Positions 7,747 to 18,311 of a DNA stretch of 33,020 nt are shown here, piece after piece. This DNA comes from an uncultured Bacteroidales bacterium (GTDB lineage Bacteria > Bacteroidota > Bacteroidia > Bacteroidales > Bacteroidaceae), in contig CACXXT010000055.1 of NCBI GenBank assembly GCA_902771725.1, forward strand, positions 1 through 33,020, given 5' to 3'. A program made the translations under genes and the position numbers. The notes under the pieces were generated by a model. That model made no database searches. It saw nothing but the letters and a program-made list of their open reading frames with translations, and was not told where the DNA came from. Numbering within the stretch: the first letter of the stretch is position 1; each line of letters opens with the position of its first letter.

Positions 7747-10700
7747 TTTACCACTTGTTTCTTACCATTATGAATATATATACCTTTTCGCATGTTGCGT
7801 TTGTCGGCTTCCGTCTTGGCTACGCGTCGTCCGCTGAGGTCATACCAGTTGCCGCCCGAGCTCTTCTCCTGCAGGAAGGTGATCTTCGTGGGCTGCTTAG
7901 GCGAACCGCTGATGGCGTCCGGGAGATAGTTGAGTACGGGTCCGGTGGTGGCGATTCTCTCGCCGTCGCGCTCTACGGCGAAGGAGAGCGGTTGCTGCTT
8001 GTCGCCAGCTATGGAGAGGAAGATGAGCGGTGATGTTTCCTCACCGGTGTTCTCCACCTCTGTCTCGCCGACTACTTCTCCGTCGGTGAGCGCGATGAGC
8101 TTGTCGCCAGGCTGGAGTTCCACCCCGTCGGCGACGGCCGTCAGCGACATGGTGCGTGCGTGGGCCAAGGCTTTGGGTGCGCGCTGTGTGCTCTGTGTGC
8201 CCGTCTCCTCGAAGAAGGCGGCAGAGGGTTCGAAGTACGCGTAGGTAAACGTAGCGTCGCCCTTGCGTTGGCGGTAGAGCATATATCCCTCGCCGGGTTT
8301 CATGTACTTGAGGTTACCCTTCCACTGGCGCGAGCCGTCTGCCGTCTCGGTGAACATGGCGAATTCGGTCTTGCTCTTGATGAGGTCGCCGTCCTCTGCG
8401 TCGTCGAGATAGTCGGCAAGGGCCGTGCTTACGGGCAGATTCACCATGGGCGTGAATCCTATGGAGTTCCATCCGTTCTTGACGGGGATGGTTCTGTCGC
8501 CGGGTGTGGTGATGGCATTTCCGGTGATTTCCACGACGGTGTACTTCGATACCTTGACGCGGTAGCTCTTCTGCACGTTGATGGTGAGTTCAGCCTTCGG
8601 ATCTGTTCCCCTGTTGGAAATCCACATGCCGTTGTTATAGAGCTTCGAGAGGTTCTCGTTCTCGTCGGTGATCATGTCTCCGTCCTGCCAGGGGAACTGT
8701 TTCAGGAAGGTGGCGGAGTCGCGATAGTCGTTGCTGTTGACATTGAGCGACACCCAGTTCCACCCAGGCAAGAGTTCGATGGTCTGGATATACTGCGAGC
8801 CAGCCTTCAGTACGACGGGTTCCTTGGTGGTGCCCTTGACGGTCTCCGGCTTGAATTTGATGGTCTTGGAGGGGGTAAGCAGCATCACCTTGCCCGTGTC
8901 GTAGTGCCAGAGCTTGAAGTTGAGGGTGCGCTCCACGGTCATGCTGTCATAGACACTGAGATAGACGAAGCTCTCGGCGGACGCGGTCTCGTAGTTGACA
9001 TTGCTGCATCCCATGCATCGTCCGGTGGCATCGAATACGCCCACGATGTCGCGGGAGTCGGTGACGATGTCCTCACCTATCTGCACTCTTCCGACAATAC
9101 TCATGGAGAACTGCTTTATGTCTGGATCGACGTACCACGTTGGCAAGTCGCCCTCCACGGTGATGTTGAGCATCAGCGGCTCCGACAGTCCGTCCTCGTC
9201 GGTGAGATAGATGATGTCGTCGTAGGTTCCCACGTTCGTGTCCTTGTTGATGGTGAAGGTCAGCGTCTGCTGGCTCTTGGCATCGACGACATCCTTCAGG
9301 GTGTTGACAGTGAGCCACTTCGGCATATTCTCGATGGTGAAGGTGTGCGGTGCACCGCTGTCGTTGTAAATGTTGATGTCGAAGCTCATGTCGCTGTAGG
9401 ACAATGAGCCGATGGTGTTCTTGTAGGTCTTCTGCTCCCACCGCAGCGGGCTGCGGTCCACGAACGCCTCGGTGGTGGCCGGCGATGCCATATAGTTGCC
9501 GTTGAGGTCCGGGATGTCATAGATGGTGACGAAGACCTGCCGCTTGTTGATTCGTGCATCGCGCTCGTCGATGTTCACCAGCAGCTGGTTGTCACGTCCG
9601 ACGAAGCTGAAGTTCAGGTTGCGGAGTTCCTGATAAGCTTGCATCGGCGCACCCTGGTTCTTGTCTATGTGATTGATGACGTAGGGCAGCGGATCGGCGA
9701 ACACCGTGTCGCGCCGCTCCAGCTCCTTGCCGTCGTCGTAATAGACTTTCTGGCTGAGTGCGTAGGGCTGCAGGGTGTATTCGTTGTTCAGCTGACGCTC
9801 CTGGCGGTTGAATCCGAGGAAGGTGACCAGTCCTTTCTCGCTGCCACCTACGGACTTCTCGCTGTAGCGGCGGATGAGCGACGGCGGCAGCGCCTGCTCG
9901 AAGAGGCAGATGCCGTCGAGCCATCCCGTGAGGGCATAGTTCTGATGGCGTACGTCGTCGTGCTGTCCGGCTTCGTACCACACCATGTTTCCGAGGTAGA
10001 AGTTGTCGCCCTTCATGCCACCCAGGGTGTCGGTGGAGAACTGTGCCTTGAGCGCGCGGTCAACGTAGATGCTGGCGACCTGATGTGCCCGGTTGACGGT
10101 CATGGCGTAGTGATGCCATTCGTCGTTGCTGAAGTCGTCGCCCAAGGGGTATTCCCGTCCGTTGGTCCGGTATTTCAGGGTCTTACCCTCGAATCCGATG
10201 AAGAACTTGTGGCGTGCATCCGTGTCTGTGGCCTTGCCGGCGCCATTGCTGATGAGCGCGCCGCGCCCGTTCTCGTCGGTCTTGAACCAGAACATGAGGG
10301 TGTAGTCCTGTTCCTCGGTGCGGCTGAATCGCTCGGCGCGCACCTTCATGCCCTTGACTTCCCGGCCTGTTTCGCTGCGGTCCAGACGGAGTGCCATTCC
10401 TCGCGGCAGTGCCCACGTAGCCCCGTTGAGTTTGAGGTGTGCGCCCTGTGCGAGGTCTGTGGCGTAGTCGCCGGAGCCTTGGTTCATCGGGTAGTAGTCG
10501 GTGAGTCCCACTTCGTAGCCCGTGAGCAGTTTCTTGGCGTAGAGGGTGAGGCTTGCTGCATTCATGGCTCTGTTCCAGACACGTCCCTGCAGCATTCTTC
10601 CTTTGTAGAATTGCCGTTTGCTGACGTCCGTCTGGTTGGTGGAGCCGAAGATGACAGGACCGTATCCGCTGTATTTCACGCTGTCGAGTGAGCACTGGCA

Positions 10701-13700
10701 CTCCTCGGCGATGATGGTCATGCGCTGTTTGTCGCGGTCCAGCACGAGTGCCACCTGCCGGTAGCCGTCGGTGTTGATGGTGGTGTCCGTCTCGAGGACT
10801 TTTCCGTCCACCACGGCGCGCAGCCGCTTCTCCTTGGTGAGCCAGAGCTGCAGCTGCTTGCCGTCGGTGCCATGCGAGAAGATAGGCATGTCCTGACCCG
10901 TGTTCTCGGGCTTGATGAGCACTTCGATGGTGACGTTCTTGTCGGCAAAGTTACGCCGCGCCTCGCTCTGGGCATATCCTTTTCCGCTGAACAGCAGCGC
11001 AGGTTCCTCCTGCACGGCGGTCTCGTTGGTCTCGCCCATCACCTCGAAGTTATCGGCCTGGAGGTAGTTGTGCTCGATGTTCTCCGAGAAGTTGAAGATG
11101 ATGTTGTCGCCGGAGCCCAGAATGCCGTCCTTGGGTTCCACGGTGCCGAAGAGCTGCGGCCGCCGTGTGTCCTTGACGCCCGTGAGCACCTTGGAGTCGC
11201 TGGTGATGAAGCTGTTGCCGTTGCGGCAGAAGAGACGGGCGCGCAGGTCGTAGGCTTTCTCCATGACCTGTCCTTCGCCAAAGAAGTTGGTCACGATGTT
11301 TCCGTTCTCGGGAATCATCGCCTTGGTGCCGCTGGCGGCACGATAGGCCGTGGAGTCGGCGTAGAAGCCGCAGAGGTTGGTCCAGTAGTCATCGCCGCGC
11401 GTGCTCTCCTTATATTGGAACTCGATGTGGTCGAAGTTCTTCTGGTTCTTGTTGAATCCGCTGATGACCACCGGCAGGTACCACCCCCGCTCAGCGTCGA
11501 AGGGCGCGTCGGTGTTCATGATCCACTTGTCGCCCGGTGTGGCGATATCCACCGCACCTGCCTGCAGCAGGTAGTGCACGGAGAAGGCCACTTCCTGGAA
11601 GCATTGCACATCGCCCTGCGAGATGATTCCGATCTTGAGGTTCTCGTAGTCGAAGTCCTCTCCGGCCCACACCTCCAGCGTCTTCTCGGTCACCTCGCCG
11701 GGCACCGCCTTGATGGTCATTCCGGCGCGCGAGAGCGGCATACCGTCGACCAGCAGCCGTGCGCCCTTGGGGTTCGACGTGTCGTCGAGGTAGAGCGTGA
11801 AGAACTGCAGCGCGCCACCGACGGCCTCGGCCTGTTCGCTCTCGTTGGTCATGTAGAGCTTGAAGCGTGCAGGCTGGTCGTAGGGCACACCGCTGACGCT
11901 CTGCTTGTCCATTCGGATGACAGGATTCTCGATCTTCTTCGTGCGCTCGTCCAGCAGGGTGCCGGCGCGGTAGAACAGCGTCTTGCGCTCGTTCTCCCAC
12001 GTACGGACGGTGGCGCCTCCGCGGGTACGATAGATGAATCCCCGGGGCTTCACCATGTCATGCACGATGTCGCGCGCCCCCACGTCGCGGTCGAGGAAGT
12101 ATTCCATATAGTCCACGTTGTTCAGGAAGTTCTCTTCCACGAAGATGTCCGTGCGGCTGTCCACGGTGGTGGCCTGGCGGGAATCCATCATGCTGGAGTA
12201 ATAGACGTCGAAGTCCAGATGCGACTTCTTGTCCATTTTGATAGTGAAGGTTTCCTTGCGGTTGTATTTCGTCGTCTCGTTGTTCTTGGGCGTGACGCCG
12301 AAGGCCACGGTGGGCGTGAGGCTGAACTTCCACACCGTTCCCGTGAACTTGAATTCCTTTACTGCCAGCGGGCTTTCGTTGTTGGTGACCTTGGACAACT
12401 CTGCCGAACCTTTCTTCATGGCCTTGGAGCTGTTGAGCAGCGAGAAGAGGAGTTTGGCGGCCGCGGGGCCGAGTATTCCGGCCATGGACGAGAAGGCTGC
12501 TGCCGTGCGTTCTTTGTCGCCGTAGCTGTCCTTGTCCGGGTCGGGGTTGGCAAAGAAGTTGTGGGTGTAGTCGGAGAAGATCCAGTTGTAGGACGTGGTG
12601 TTGGAGTACTCGGTGGCGAAATCCTCGCTGTAGGTCACCGATCCGCCTCCATCGACGTCGAAGTTCTTCATCTTGTTGGTGGCTTCGAGCTTCTGCTTCT
12701 CGTTGGTAGCCACCATATTGGCCCAGGTGTACATGGCCTCGCAGAAGTCCTTCACCTTGTCCTCCTCGGCTCCGCTGTAGCCGTTGGGCAGGACGATCTG
12801 GTAGTTGATACCCTCCTCCGCGGTACTGATGGTGGTGTTGTAAACATATTCCCATTCTGCGTCGCCCAACTTCACCGTCTTCTGGGTGTTGAGGACGCCG
12901 AAGTTCGGGTCATCCGGGGTGCGCAGCGAGCGATAGACAGGTTGTCCGGTGGCGTTGGCCTGCGCCTTGGCTTCTGCCTCGGAGCCGGTGAACATCAGCG
13001 ACTGGCACTGCTGCGCCAGGTTGGGGATGAGCTGTTTGACGATGTACTGCTGCGAGTGAACGAAAGTGGACTTGACGGTCTGGCCCAGTCCGACGACTTC
13101 ATCGCGCACGAGGTGGAAAATGCTGTCCTTCTCGTCGCGTCCGGAAGCTATTTCCACCATGTAGCCAGCCTTGCGCGCTCCGGCGCTGGCCCGGAAGGTA
13201 GAGTCGTTGATGGCTCGGATAGCCACCGTCGGGCGCAAGAAGACATTCGTCTCCATGCCCATATAGAGGTCTGCGTCGGCACCCACCATGGTGACGCCGC
13301 CGTCGGTAGAGATGTCCTCGTTGGCCGTCAGCGTGTAGGCGAAGGAGCGTTGTCCGCTGCCGGAGAAGATGAGGTCGAAGCTGGTGTTGAAGACTCCCTT
13401 TGCGGAGTTTATCAATCCGAATTCCGCTACCACCGCCACGGTTCCCGTGTACATGTCTGTTCCGGCGCCTCCGGAGATACCCAGGGTGAGGCCTCCCTTC
13501 CATGACATGTCCATCTGGTAGGACAACTTCAGTGTGGAGCCCTTGGTCAGCTTGGCAGTGGAGCCCGCACCGGGCGGGTCGCGCAGGATGTCCACCAGCA
13601 CGGGCTGGTCGAAGGTCAGGATGTCCTTGGCACCGGGCTTGGCGTACTGGCTGAAGACATATCCCTTGATGGGTTCTCCCTCCAGGGTGACGCCGTCGCG

Positions 13701-16700
13701 CTCCAGGGTGAAGTTCACGGTGCAGAGCGCGTCCTTGCCGGTGAGCAAGTATGGCATCTGTGCGGCGCGCAGGGTGTAGGTGCGCTCGCCGTTGGCGTCC
13801 AACTGCAGCACCTCGCGGTGTGTGCCGCTGACGAGTCCGTTGCGTACCGTGACCGTGCCGCCGCCCAGGCGCACGATGTCCACAGTGTCGCTCTTCACAT
13901 TATTATTATAATAGTACTTCTCCACGGCTGCCAGTTTGATGTTGTAGCCGCGGTCGGTGCTGAAGACAGGATGACCGAAGGTGTAGTGGGTGACGGTGGT
14001 CTCGACGCCCGTCTTCGCATCCTTGGTGGTCACGGGGTATGCGATGGGAATCTGCTGCTTGCCGCCTACGAGCGGGCGCATGGTGTAGTTCTTCTCGCCG
14101 AAGTAGTCGAACTTGTCGAATCCCACCTGCTTGCGCTCCAGCAGCACCGGCGAGTGGTAGATGCGGTTGTACTGGGCATGATACTTCACGTCCACCTGCC
14201 GGATGGAGTCGCCGTTGGCATTGGCCCAGGCACCCTCGACGTGGTCGGTGTGCGGGGCGATGGAGTCCGTCAGGTCGATGACGTCGCCCGTCTGTCCGTC
14301 CTGGAACAGGGTGGCGTAGCCGCGGGCGGTAATCTGCTGAATCTTCCACTTCACGGGCGGCAGCTTGACCATGTACTCTCCCGTGTGGACGTCGGGTGTG
14401 ACCTCCACGCGGTGGGAGGTGGTGTGTACCCGTGTCTGGTAGTTGTATTTCTTGTCATGTGCGGTGTGGGTGAACACCTCGTCGCGCTCCTTCTTGCTGC
14501 GGTCGGTGATGTCAAAGACCAGCTGCGAGGCGTTGTCGCCCTCGAGCACGAACACCATCTTCAGGTCGTCGCCCAGGTTGTTCCGCGAAAGCGAGTTGCC
14601 CAAGGGGATGGCTGCCTGATCCATGCCGCCGGCCACACGCCCGATGAGCGTCACGCGCGTGTCATCATAGAAGTAGATGCCGGCCACGTCGGTGTTGAAG
14701 TCATAACGGATCTTCGTGGTGTCGTCGTCGGCGTGGTAGAAGCCGTCCTGGTAGAAGGTGTGTCCGTCCTTCACCGCCTGGATGCTGTGCGGCATATTCG
14801 GCAGCATGCGGAACGAGAAGCGGCCCTCAAAGTCGGTGGTGACTTTGCCGCCAGCATTGCGCACCTCCACTCCGTCAACAAGGAACGAGGCGCCCTGCAC
14901 CGGAATGCTGGTGCCGAAGTAACGCACGAATCCGCTGAACTTCACGCTCTTCTCCACGTAGAACTCCACGCCGCCGACGCTGTTGCTGCCCGGCAGCGTG
15001 CCGAAGGTGATGCTGCGCAGTCCGCTGTCGTAGCCGGCCACCTTGGGCAGCACGTCGTAGGCGCTCTCGTCGCCGTTCCAGTAGGGCAGGCCGTCCTTCT
15101 CGAAGTAACCGCTCTCATCGGTCACGACCTCCTCCGTGAGCGAGGGGCTGCTGATGATGACGGTCACTCCGGGAATGCCTGTGCCGTCGGGGAAGCGGAC
15201 GTAGCCCGAGACACGTCCCGTCTGCACACAGTGTCCAGGCACCCACAGGGTGCTCTCATAGTGCGTGCCCTCGCAGCTGTTGACGCCGCGCACGCGGTAC
15301 TCATAGCTGTGTGTGGGCGAGGTGGCCTTGTCCTCATACTGCATGTCCACGAGCTGCGTGACCAGACAGACGGAGTCGGCAGGAGCCTTCACGTCGCGGC
15401 GCCACACCTCGTAGTAGTCCACGGGCATTTCATCGACGTTCTCCCACGTCAGCAGCACGGAGCTCTGCAGCGTCTGCACCTTCAGCGAGTCGCGGTTGAT
15501 GTGTCCGAGGTTCTCGTAGTAGAAGCCGTCATCGGGCAGTGTCGCTGCCGTCGTGCTGCCGGCCACGGGCGTGGAGAACTGCACCTGCCGCACCAGCGGC
15601 TTGCCGTCCTTCCAGCACCAGTTGTCGGGTGCTGTCGCGGACTTCTTGCCTTGCTGGATACGACCGTTCCAAGTGCCAAAGCCGTCAAAGTAGGAGCAGT
15701 CTTCGATGATGCCCCACTGCGGTTTCTCGCCCGTGCTACGCAAGAACTCCTCCCAGCCATCCGTGTGGAAGAGGATATCTGGTTGGAAATAGCTGTTGCT
15801 GATTTTGGCAAAGCAGTCCTTCCGTCGCCACGCCACAAAGCCGGAACAGTTCGTCGTATTAAACTTACGTGAGTAGCTGTGGTTGACCAGACAGTTGCTG
15901 ATGCGCACGCTCTTGGTGTTGTCCGTGCCGGAGTTCTGGTCCACGAGACCCACCAAGCCACCCATGGACGCGTCGCCGATGATCACCATCGTGATGTTCA
16001 TGGCCGACGTGCAGTTCTCGATGTACACCTCGCCGGTGGACACCATGCCGAGGAGTCCGCCGGCAAACCGGTTATAGAGCATGACGAAGCCCGCCGTGGT
16101 GAGGTTGCAGAACACCGCCCCGCTGCCGGCGAAGCGCACCGGCGAGAGAAACTCATCGCTCCTCTCGCGATTCTCCGGATAATCGACGGTCAGCGTGTGT
16201 CCGTTGCCGTTGAAGTTGCCCGTGAAGGGTTTGTCCTGGTGGTAGCCGATCCAGGCATTTTGATCAGCTTCGCTGATGCTGATGTCAGCTGCCAGGATGA
16301 GATTGGGCGGCGTGTCACTTTGACCATTATTCAGGCTCTTCGCATACTTCTCGTAATCCTCCTTCGTGCTGATCAGTTGAAAGACCGTGCCCGTGCCGCG
16401 GCCGATGGGCGACTTGCCGGGGTCCACGACGAGGCGCATCTCGTACCGCACGCAGGAGCGCGTCAGCGTCAGTTCGGCCTGGCGTGTGCGCAGCTGCTCC
16501 GCGGTCAGCGCGGTCACCAAGCTGTCCACGAGCAGCCCCTGGCGGTTGAACATCCGGGTCTCCACCTTCAGTCCGGCGCGCTCGTCCCAGACGTAGTTGT
16601 GCGCCGCGTCGTTCTGTTCCCAGTTCCAGGTGAGCCTCACCTGGCGCTCAGCCTCGTCGCTCCACACCGCCCGGACATCCCGGGGCTGCAGCAGCGCCAA

Positions 16701-17945
16701 CGTGGCGAACTGGGGCTGCACGTAGGCCACGGTTGGGTTTTTCTCCAGACCCCACAGTCCCTCCGTCGTGGCGCGAAACACGCGGTAGCGTACCAGGGGG
16801 ATGCCCAGCTTGGCGTCAATCTGCGCTGCCGTGAGGGCCGACATGAGGGTGGAGTCGCGGAAGGTGTAGTCCTCCAAGTCGGGGTCATACACCACGTCGG
16901 ATTCCACATTCTCGAAATCCTCAGGGCGACCTGTCAGCGAGCGCTGAATCTGGAAGATATCGCCTTCCAGCAAGTCCTCCATATCGCGGTCCATAACCTT
17001 CCAACGCAGCACCACGGCGCCCACGCTGTCCACGTCGGCCCGCAGCAGGCGGGGATGGTGAATCAGAGGCAACTTGTCAATGGTCTTCGTCACGTCGCCG
17101 TCGAGCTTCGAGGGCCACGAGCGTTCAGGCAGCTGTGACTGTTCGATGGTGGCAGAACGAATATTCGCGGTGATTTGCAGGTCAGTCACTTTCTCCGTCG
17201 CCGGCAGTGACACAAAGCCGAAGTAGGAATCCTCCTCCATCGTCTGCCGGGGCAGCTTCTTCTTGGTGCCGTCGCGGCCGGTGTAGGTGGCTTCGATGTA
17301 GTTGATGGGACGGTCGCACGACACGGGGATGCGCAGCGTGGACTGGTCGCCCTCCTCCGTGCCCGGCACGGCATCATACGTCTCCAGCGTCACCTCGTCG
17401 AACTCGATGGTGCCCAGATCCTTGACGTAGTCAGTGATGCTTCCTCCTTCATGAAACAGCTTGGCTTCTACCCGGAGCGTGTATCGCTTGCCTGCGAAAC
17501 GGACAGGATAATACCAGTCCAGCTCAGCATAGCCGTTCTCCTTGTCAGTGCGCACCGCATCGTGTTGCGCTGCACTGACGTAGGAGATCAAGCATAGCGG
17601 TTTCCATTTAGTATCATTCGTCAGATAGAGCAGGGATTCGGAGCCCAACTGGTTTAGGTACAGTGATGTAACGTAGCCCGAGTTGCTGCTGTTCTGCTCG
17701 TAGATGTAGAACACTTTGGTTAAATTGCCCTCGCTGTCGCGCAGAAAGTAGTTGGCCTCATGCAGCGTCCGAAAGGGGCTGGCATTGGTGGTCATCAGTT
17801 TCAGGTGCATACAGCCGGGACCCTTGGAGTACCAGGTGAAGGCCTGGTTGGGAGTGTCGAACTCGCCGTCGGCAGCCCATGCCACGGCGGGCACCAAAAC
17901 CTGCAGTAGGAAAAGCAGGAGCAGGGAAGTGATTTTAGGTCTCAT
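7743..17945 (-). CDS. Giant (3400-residue) secreted multidomain protein with LamG domains and PorSS-like C-terminus
   Basis: A signal peptide (first 24 residues, ending AVAWA) begins a very long extracellular protein. Visible parts in order: Fn3-like segments (about 300-500 and 815-905); a GLUG-like repeat region starting GNFNGNGHTLTVDY (about 575-690); two or three carboxypeptidase-regulatory-like folds (VSGYVRFPDGTGIPGVTVII, about 910-1100); an isolated EF-hand-like loop DVDGGGSVTYSE (about 1763); an SbsA-type Ig-like strand (about 2262); two LamG/concanavalin-like domains (about 2325-2500 and 2540-2690); a BACON-like domain (about 2860); the domain shared with the next gene's lipoprotein (about 2966); two GWNW/GWNS modules (about 3061 and 3156); and a C-terminal sorting-type tail (WYDLSGRRV ... 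GIYIHNGKK). Likely a surface adhesin or matrix protein exported by the Por system. No catalytic motif seen. Its own promoter lies just upstream. Confidence 0.85.
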   Translation of the reverse strand: MRPKITSLLLLFLLQVLVPAVAWAADGEFDTPNQAFTWYSKGPGCMHLKLMTTNASPFRTLHEANYFLRDSEGNLTKVFYIYEQNSSNSGYVTSLYLNQLGSESLLYLTNDTKWKPLCLISYVSAAQHDAVRTDKENGYAELDWYYPVRFAGKRYTLRVEAKLFHEGGSITDYVKDLGTIEFDEVTLETYDAVPGTEEGDQSTLRIPVSCDRPINYIEATYTGRDGTKKKLPRQTMEEDSYFGFVSLPATEKVTDLQITANIRSATIEQSQLPERSWPSKLDGDVTKTIDKLPLIHHPRLLRADVDSVGAVVLRWKVMDRDMEDLLEGDIFQIQRSLTGRPEDFENVESDVVYDPDLEDYTFRDSTLMSALTAAQIDAKLGIPLVRYRVFRATTEGLWGLEKNPTVAYVQPQFATLALLQPRDVRAVWSDEAERQVRLTWNWEQNDAAHNYVWDERAGLKVETRMFNRQGLLVDSLVTALTAEQLRTRQAELTLTRSCVRYEMRLVVDPGKSPIGRGTGTVFQLISTKEDYEKYAKSLNNGQSDTPPNLILAADISISEADQNAWIGYHQDKPFTGNFNGNGHTLTVDYPENRERSDEFLSPVRFAGSGAVFCNLTTAGFVMLYNRFAGGLLGMVSTGEVYIENCTSAMNITMVIIGDASMGGLVGLVDQNSGTDNTKSVRISNCLVNHSYSRKFNTTNCSGFVAWRRKDCFAKISNSYFQPDILFHTDGWEEFLRSTGEKPQWGIIEDCSYFDGFGTWNGRIQQGKKSATAPDNWCWKDGKPLVRQVQFSTPVAGSTTAATLPDDGFYYENLGHINRDSLKVQTLQSSVLLTWENVDEMPVDYYEVWRRDVKAPADSVCLVTQLVDMQYEDKATSPTHSYEYRVRGVNSCEGTHYESTLWVPGHCVQTGRVSGYVRFPDGTGIPGVTVIISSPSLTEEVVTDESGYFEKDGLPYWNGDESAYDVLPKVAGYDSGLRSITFGTLPGSNSVGGVEFYVEKSVKFSGFVRYFGTSIPVQGASFLVDGVEVRNAGGKVTTDFEGRFSFRMLPNMPHSIQAVKDGHTFYQDGFYHADDDTTKIRYDFNTDVAGIYFYDDTRVTLIGRVAGGMDQAAIPLGNSLSRNNLGDDLKMVFVLEGDNASQLVFDITDRSKKERDEVFTHTAHDKKYNYQTRVHTTSHRVEVTPDVHTGEYMVKLPPVKWKIQQITARGYATLFQDGQTGDVIDLTDSIAPHTDHVEGAWANANGDSIRQVDVKYHAQYNRIYHSPVLLERKQVGFDKFDYFGEKNYTMRPLVGGKQQIPIAYPVTTKDAKTGVETTVTHYTFGHPVFSTDRGYNIKLAAVEKYYYNNNVKSDTVDIVRLGGGTVTVRNGLVSGTHREVLQLDANGERTYTLRAAQMPYLLTGKDALCTVNFTLERDGVTLEGEPIKGYVFSQYAKPGAKDILTFDQPVLVDILRDPPGAGSTAKLTKGSTLKLSYQMDMSWKGGLTLGISGGAGTDMYTGTVAVVAEFGLINSAKGVFNTSFDLIFSGSGQRSFAYTLTANEDISTDGGVTMVGADADLYMGMETNVFLRPTVAIRAINDSTFRASAGARKAGYMVEIASGRDEKDSIFHLVRDEVVGLGQTVKSTFVHSQQYIVKQLIPNLAQQCQSLMFTGSEAEAKAQANATGQPVYRSLRTPDDPNFGVLNTQKTVKLGDAEWEYVYNTTISTAEEGINYQIVLPNGYSGAEEDKVKDFCEAMYTWANMVATNEKQKLEATNKMKNFDVDGGGSVTYSEDFATEYSNTTSYNWIFSDYTHNFFANPDPDKDSYGDKERTAAAFSSMAGILGPAAAKLLFSLLNSSKAMKKGSAELSKVTNNESPLAVKEFKFTGTVWKFSLTPTVAFGVTPKNNETTKYNRKETFTIKMDKKSHLDFDVYYSSMMDSRQATTVDSRTDIFVEENFLNNVDYMEYFLDRDVGARDIVHDMVKPRGFIYRTRGGATVRTWENERKTLFYRAGTLLDERTKKIENPVIRMDKQSVSGVPYDQPARFKLYMTNESEQAEAVGGALQFFTLYLDDTSNPKGARLLVDGMPLSRAGMTIKAVPGEVTEKTLEVWAGEDFDYENLKIGIISQGDVQCFQEVAFSVHYLLQAGAVDIATPGDKWIMNTDAPFDAERGWYLPVVISGFNKNQKNFDHIEFQYKESTRGDDYWTNLCGFYADSTAYRAASGTKAMIPENGNIVTNFFGEGQVMEKAYDLRARLFCRNGNSFITSDSKVLTGVKDTRRPQLFGTVEPKDGILGSGDNIIFNFSENIEHNYLQADNFEVMGETNETAVQEEPALLFSGKGYAQSEARRNFADKNVTIEVLIKPENTGQDMPIFSHGTDGKQLQLWLTKEKRLRAVVDGKVLETDTTINTDGYRQVALVLDRDKQRMTIIAEECQCSLDSVKYSGYGPVIFGSTNQTDVSKRQFYKGRMLQGRVWNRAMNAASLTLYAKKLLTGYEVGLTDYYPMNQGSGDYATDLAQGAHLKLNGATWALPRGMALRLDRSETGREVKGMKVRAERFSRTEEQDYTLMFWFKTDENGRGALISNGAGKATDTDARHKFFIGFEGKTLKYRTNGREYPLGDDFSNDEWHHYAMTVNRAHQVASIYVDRALKAQFSTDTLGGMKGDNFYLGNMVWYEAGQHDDVRHQNYALTGWLDGICLFEQALPPSLIRRYSEKSVGGSEKGLVTFLGFNRQERQLNNEYTLQPYALSQKVYYDDGKELERRDTVFADPLPYVINHIDKNQGAPMQAYQELRNLNFSFVGRDNQLLVNIDERDARINKRQVFVTIYDIPDLNGNYMASPATTEAFVDRSPLRWEQKTYKNTIGSLSYSDMSFDINIYNDSGAPHTFTIENMPKWLTVNTLKDVVDAKSQQTLTFTINKDTNVGTYDDIIYLTDEDGLSEPLMLNITVEGDLPTWYVDPDIKQFSMSIVGRVQIGEDIVTDSRDIVGVFDATGRCMGCSNVNYETASAESFVYLSVYDSMTVERTLNFKLWHYDTGKVMLLTPSKTIKFKPETVKGTTKEPVVLKAGSQYIQTIELLPGWNWVSLNVNSNDYRDSATFLKQFPWQDGDMITDENENLSKLYNNGMWISNRGTDPKAELTINVQKSYRVKVSKYTVVEITGNAITTPGDRTIPVKNGWNSIGFTPMVNLPVSTALADYLDDAEDGDLIKSKTEFAMFTETADGSRQWKGNLKYMKPGEGYMLYRQRKGDATFTYAYFEPSAAFFEETGTQSTQRAPKALAHARTMSLTAVADGVELQPGDKLIALTDGEVVGETEVENTGEETSPLIFLSIAGDKQQPLSFAVERDGERIATTGPVLNYLPDAISGSPKQPTKITFLQEKSSGGNWYDLSGRRVAKTEADKRNMRKGIYIHNGKKQVVK

Positions 17946-17958
17946 ATCGAATGTATTC

Positions 17959-17988
17959 TAAATGTATTTCTATTTGTGTATCGACAAA
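17959..17988 (-). promoter_or_regulatory. Promoter of the giant-protein operon
   Basis: On the minus strand TTTG (17985-17988) is followed after 18 nt by TACATTTA (17959-17966), close to the Bacteroidetes pattern TTTG-N19-TAnnTTTG. The ATG lies 13 nt farther on. One mismatch in the -7 box and one base less spacing make this a good but not perfect match. Confidence 0.55.
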
Positions 17989-18167
17989 TCTTTATAAAGG
18001 AATGTTTCAGGGGACAAAAATACACATAATAATTCAGATTCCAATTATTTTGCCCCAAAAAAACAAAAAAATGATGCCCGAAGGACCAATTTCTTTCATT
18101 TTTTCATCCAAATCACTTCCTCCGGCGAAGGCGAAGGCGGCAACGACGAGCCGTAAAAAGCCCACCC

Positions 18168-18305
18168 CTAAACTCTACACTTAAAAACTACTCTACGCTC
18201 GACCTCTGGTCGCTTCACACTTGAAGAACTCTAAACTCTAAACTTAGAAACTACTCTAAACTCTAAACTCTAAACTCTAAACTAACAATGCTCTAAACTA
18301 ACAAT
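18168..18305. repeat. Degenerate CTAAACT heptamer repeat tract
   Basis: Many copies of CTAAACT occur, partly in tandem (four in a row near 18255-18285) and partly interrupted by related words such as CTACTCTA and CTTAGAAA. This low-complexity tract lies between two genes and has no coding potential. Confidence 0.8.
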
Positions 18306-18311
18306 GAAGGA

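Noticed and set aside
10872..13505. 877-codon plus-strand reading frame, and others of 350-684 codons at 9639, 13818 and 15879
   Set aside because: They are antisense to the giant protein; high GC in codon position three of the real gene opens the opposite frame. Their translations lack domains and are rich in His/Val/Gly/Leu in a shadow-like way.
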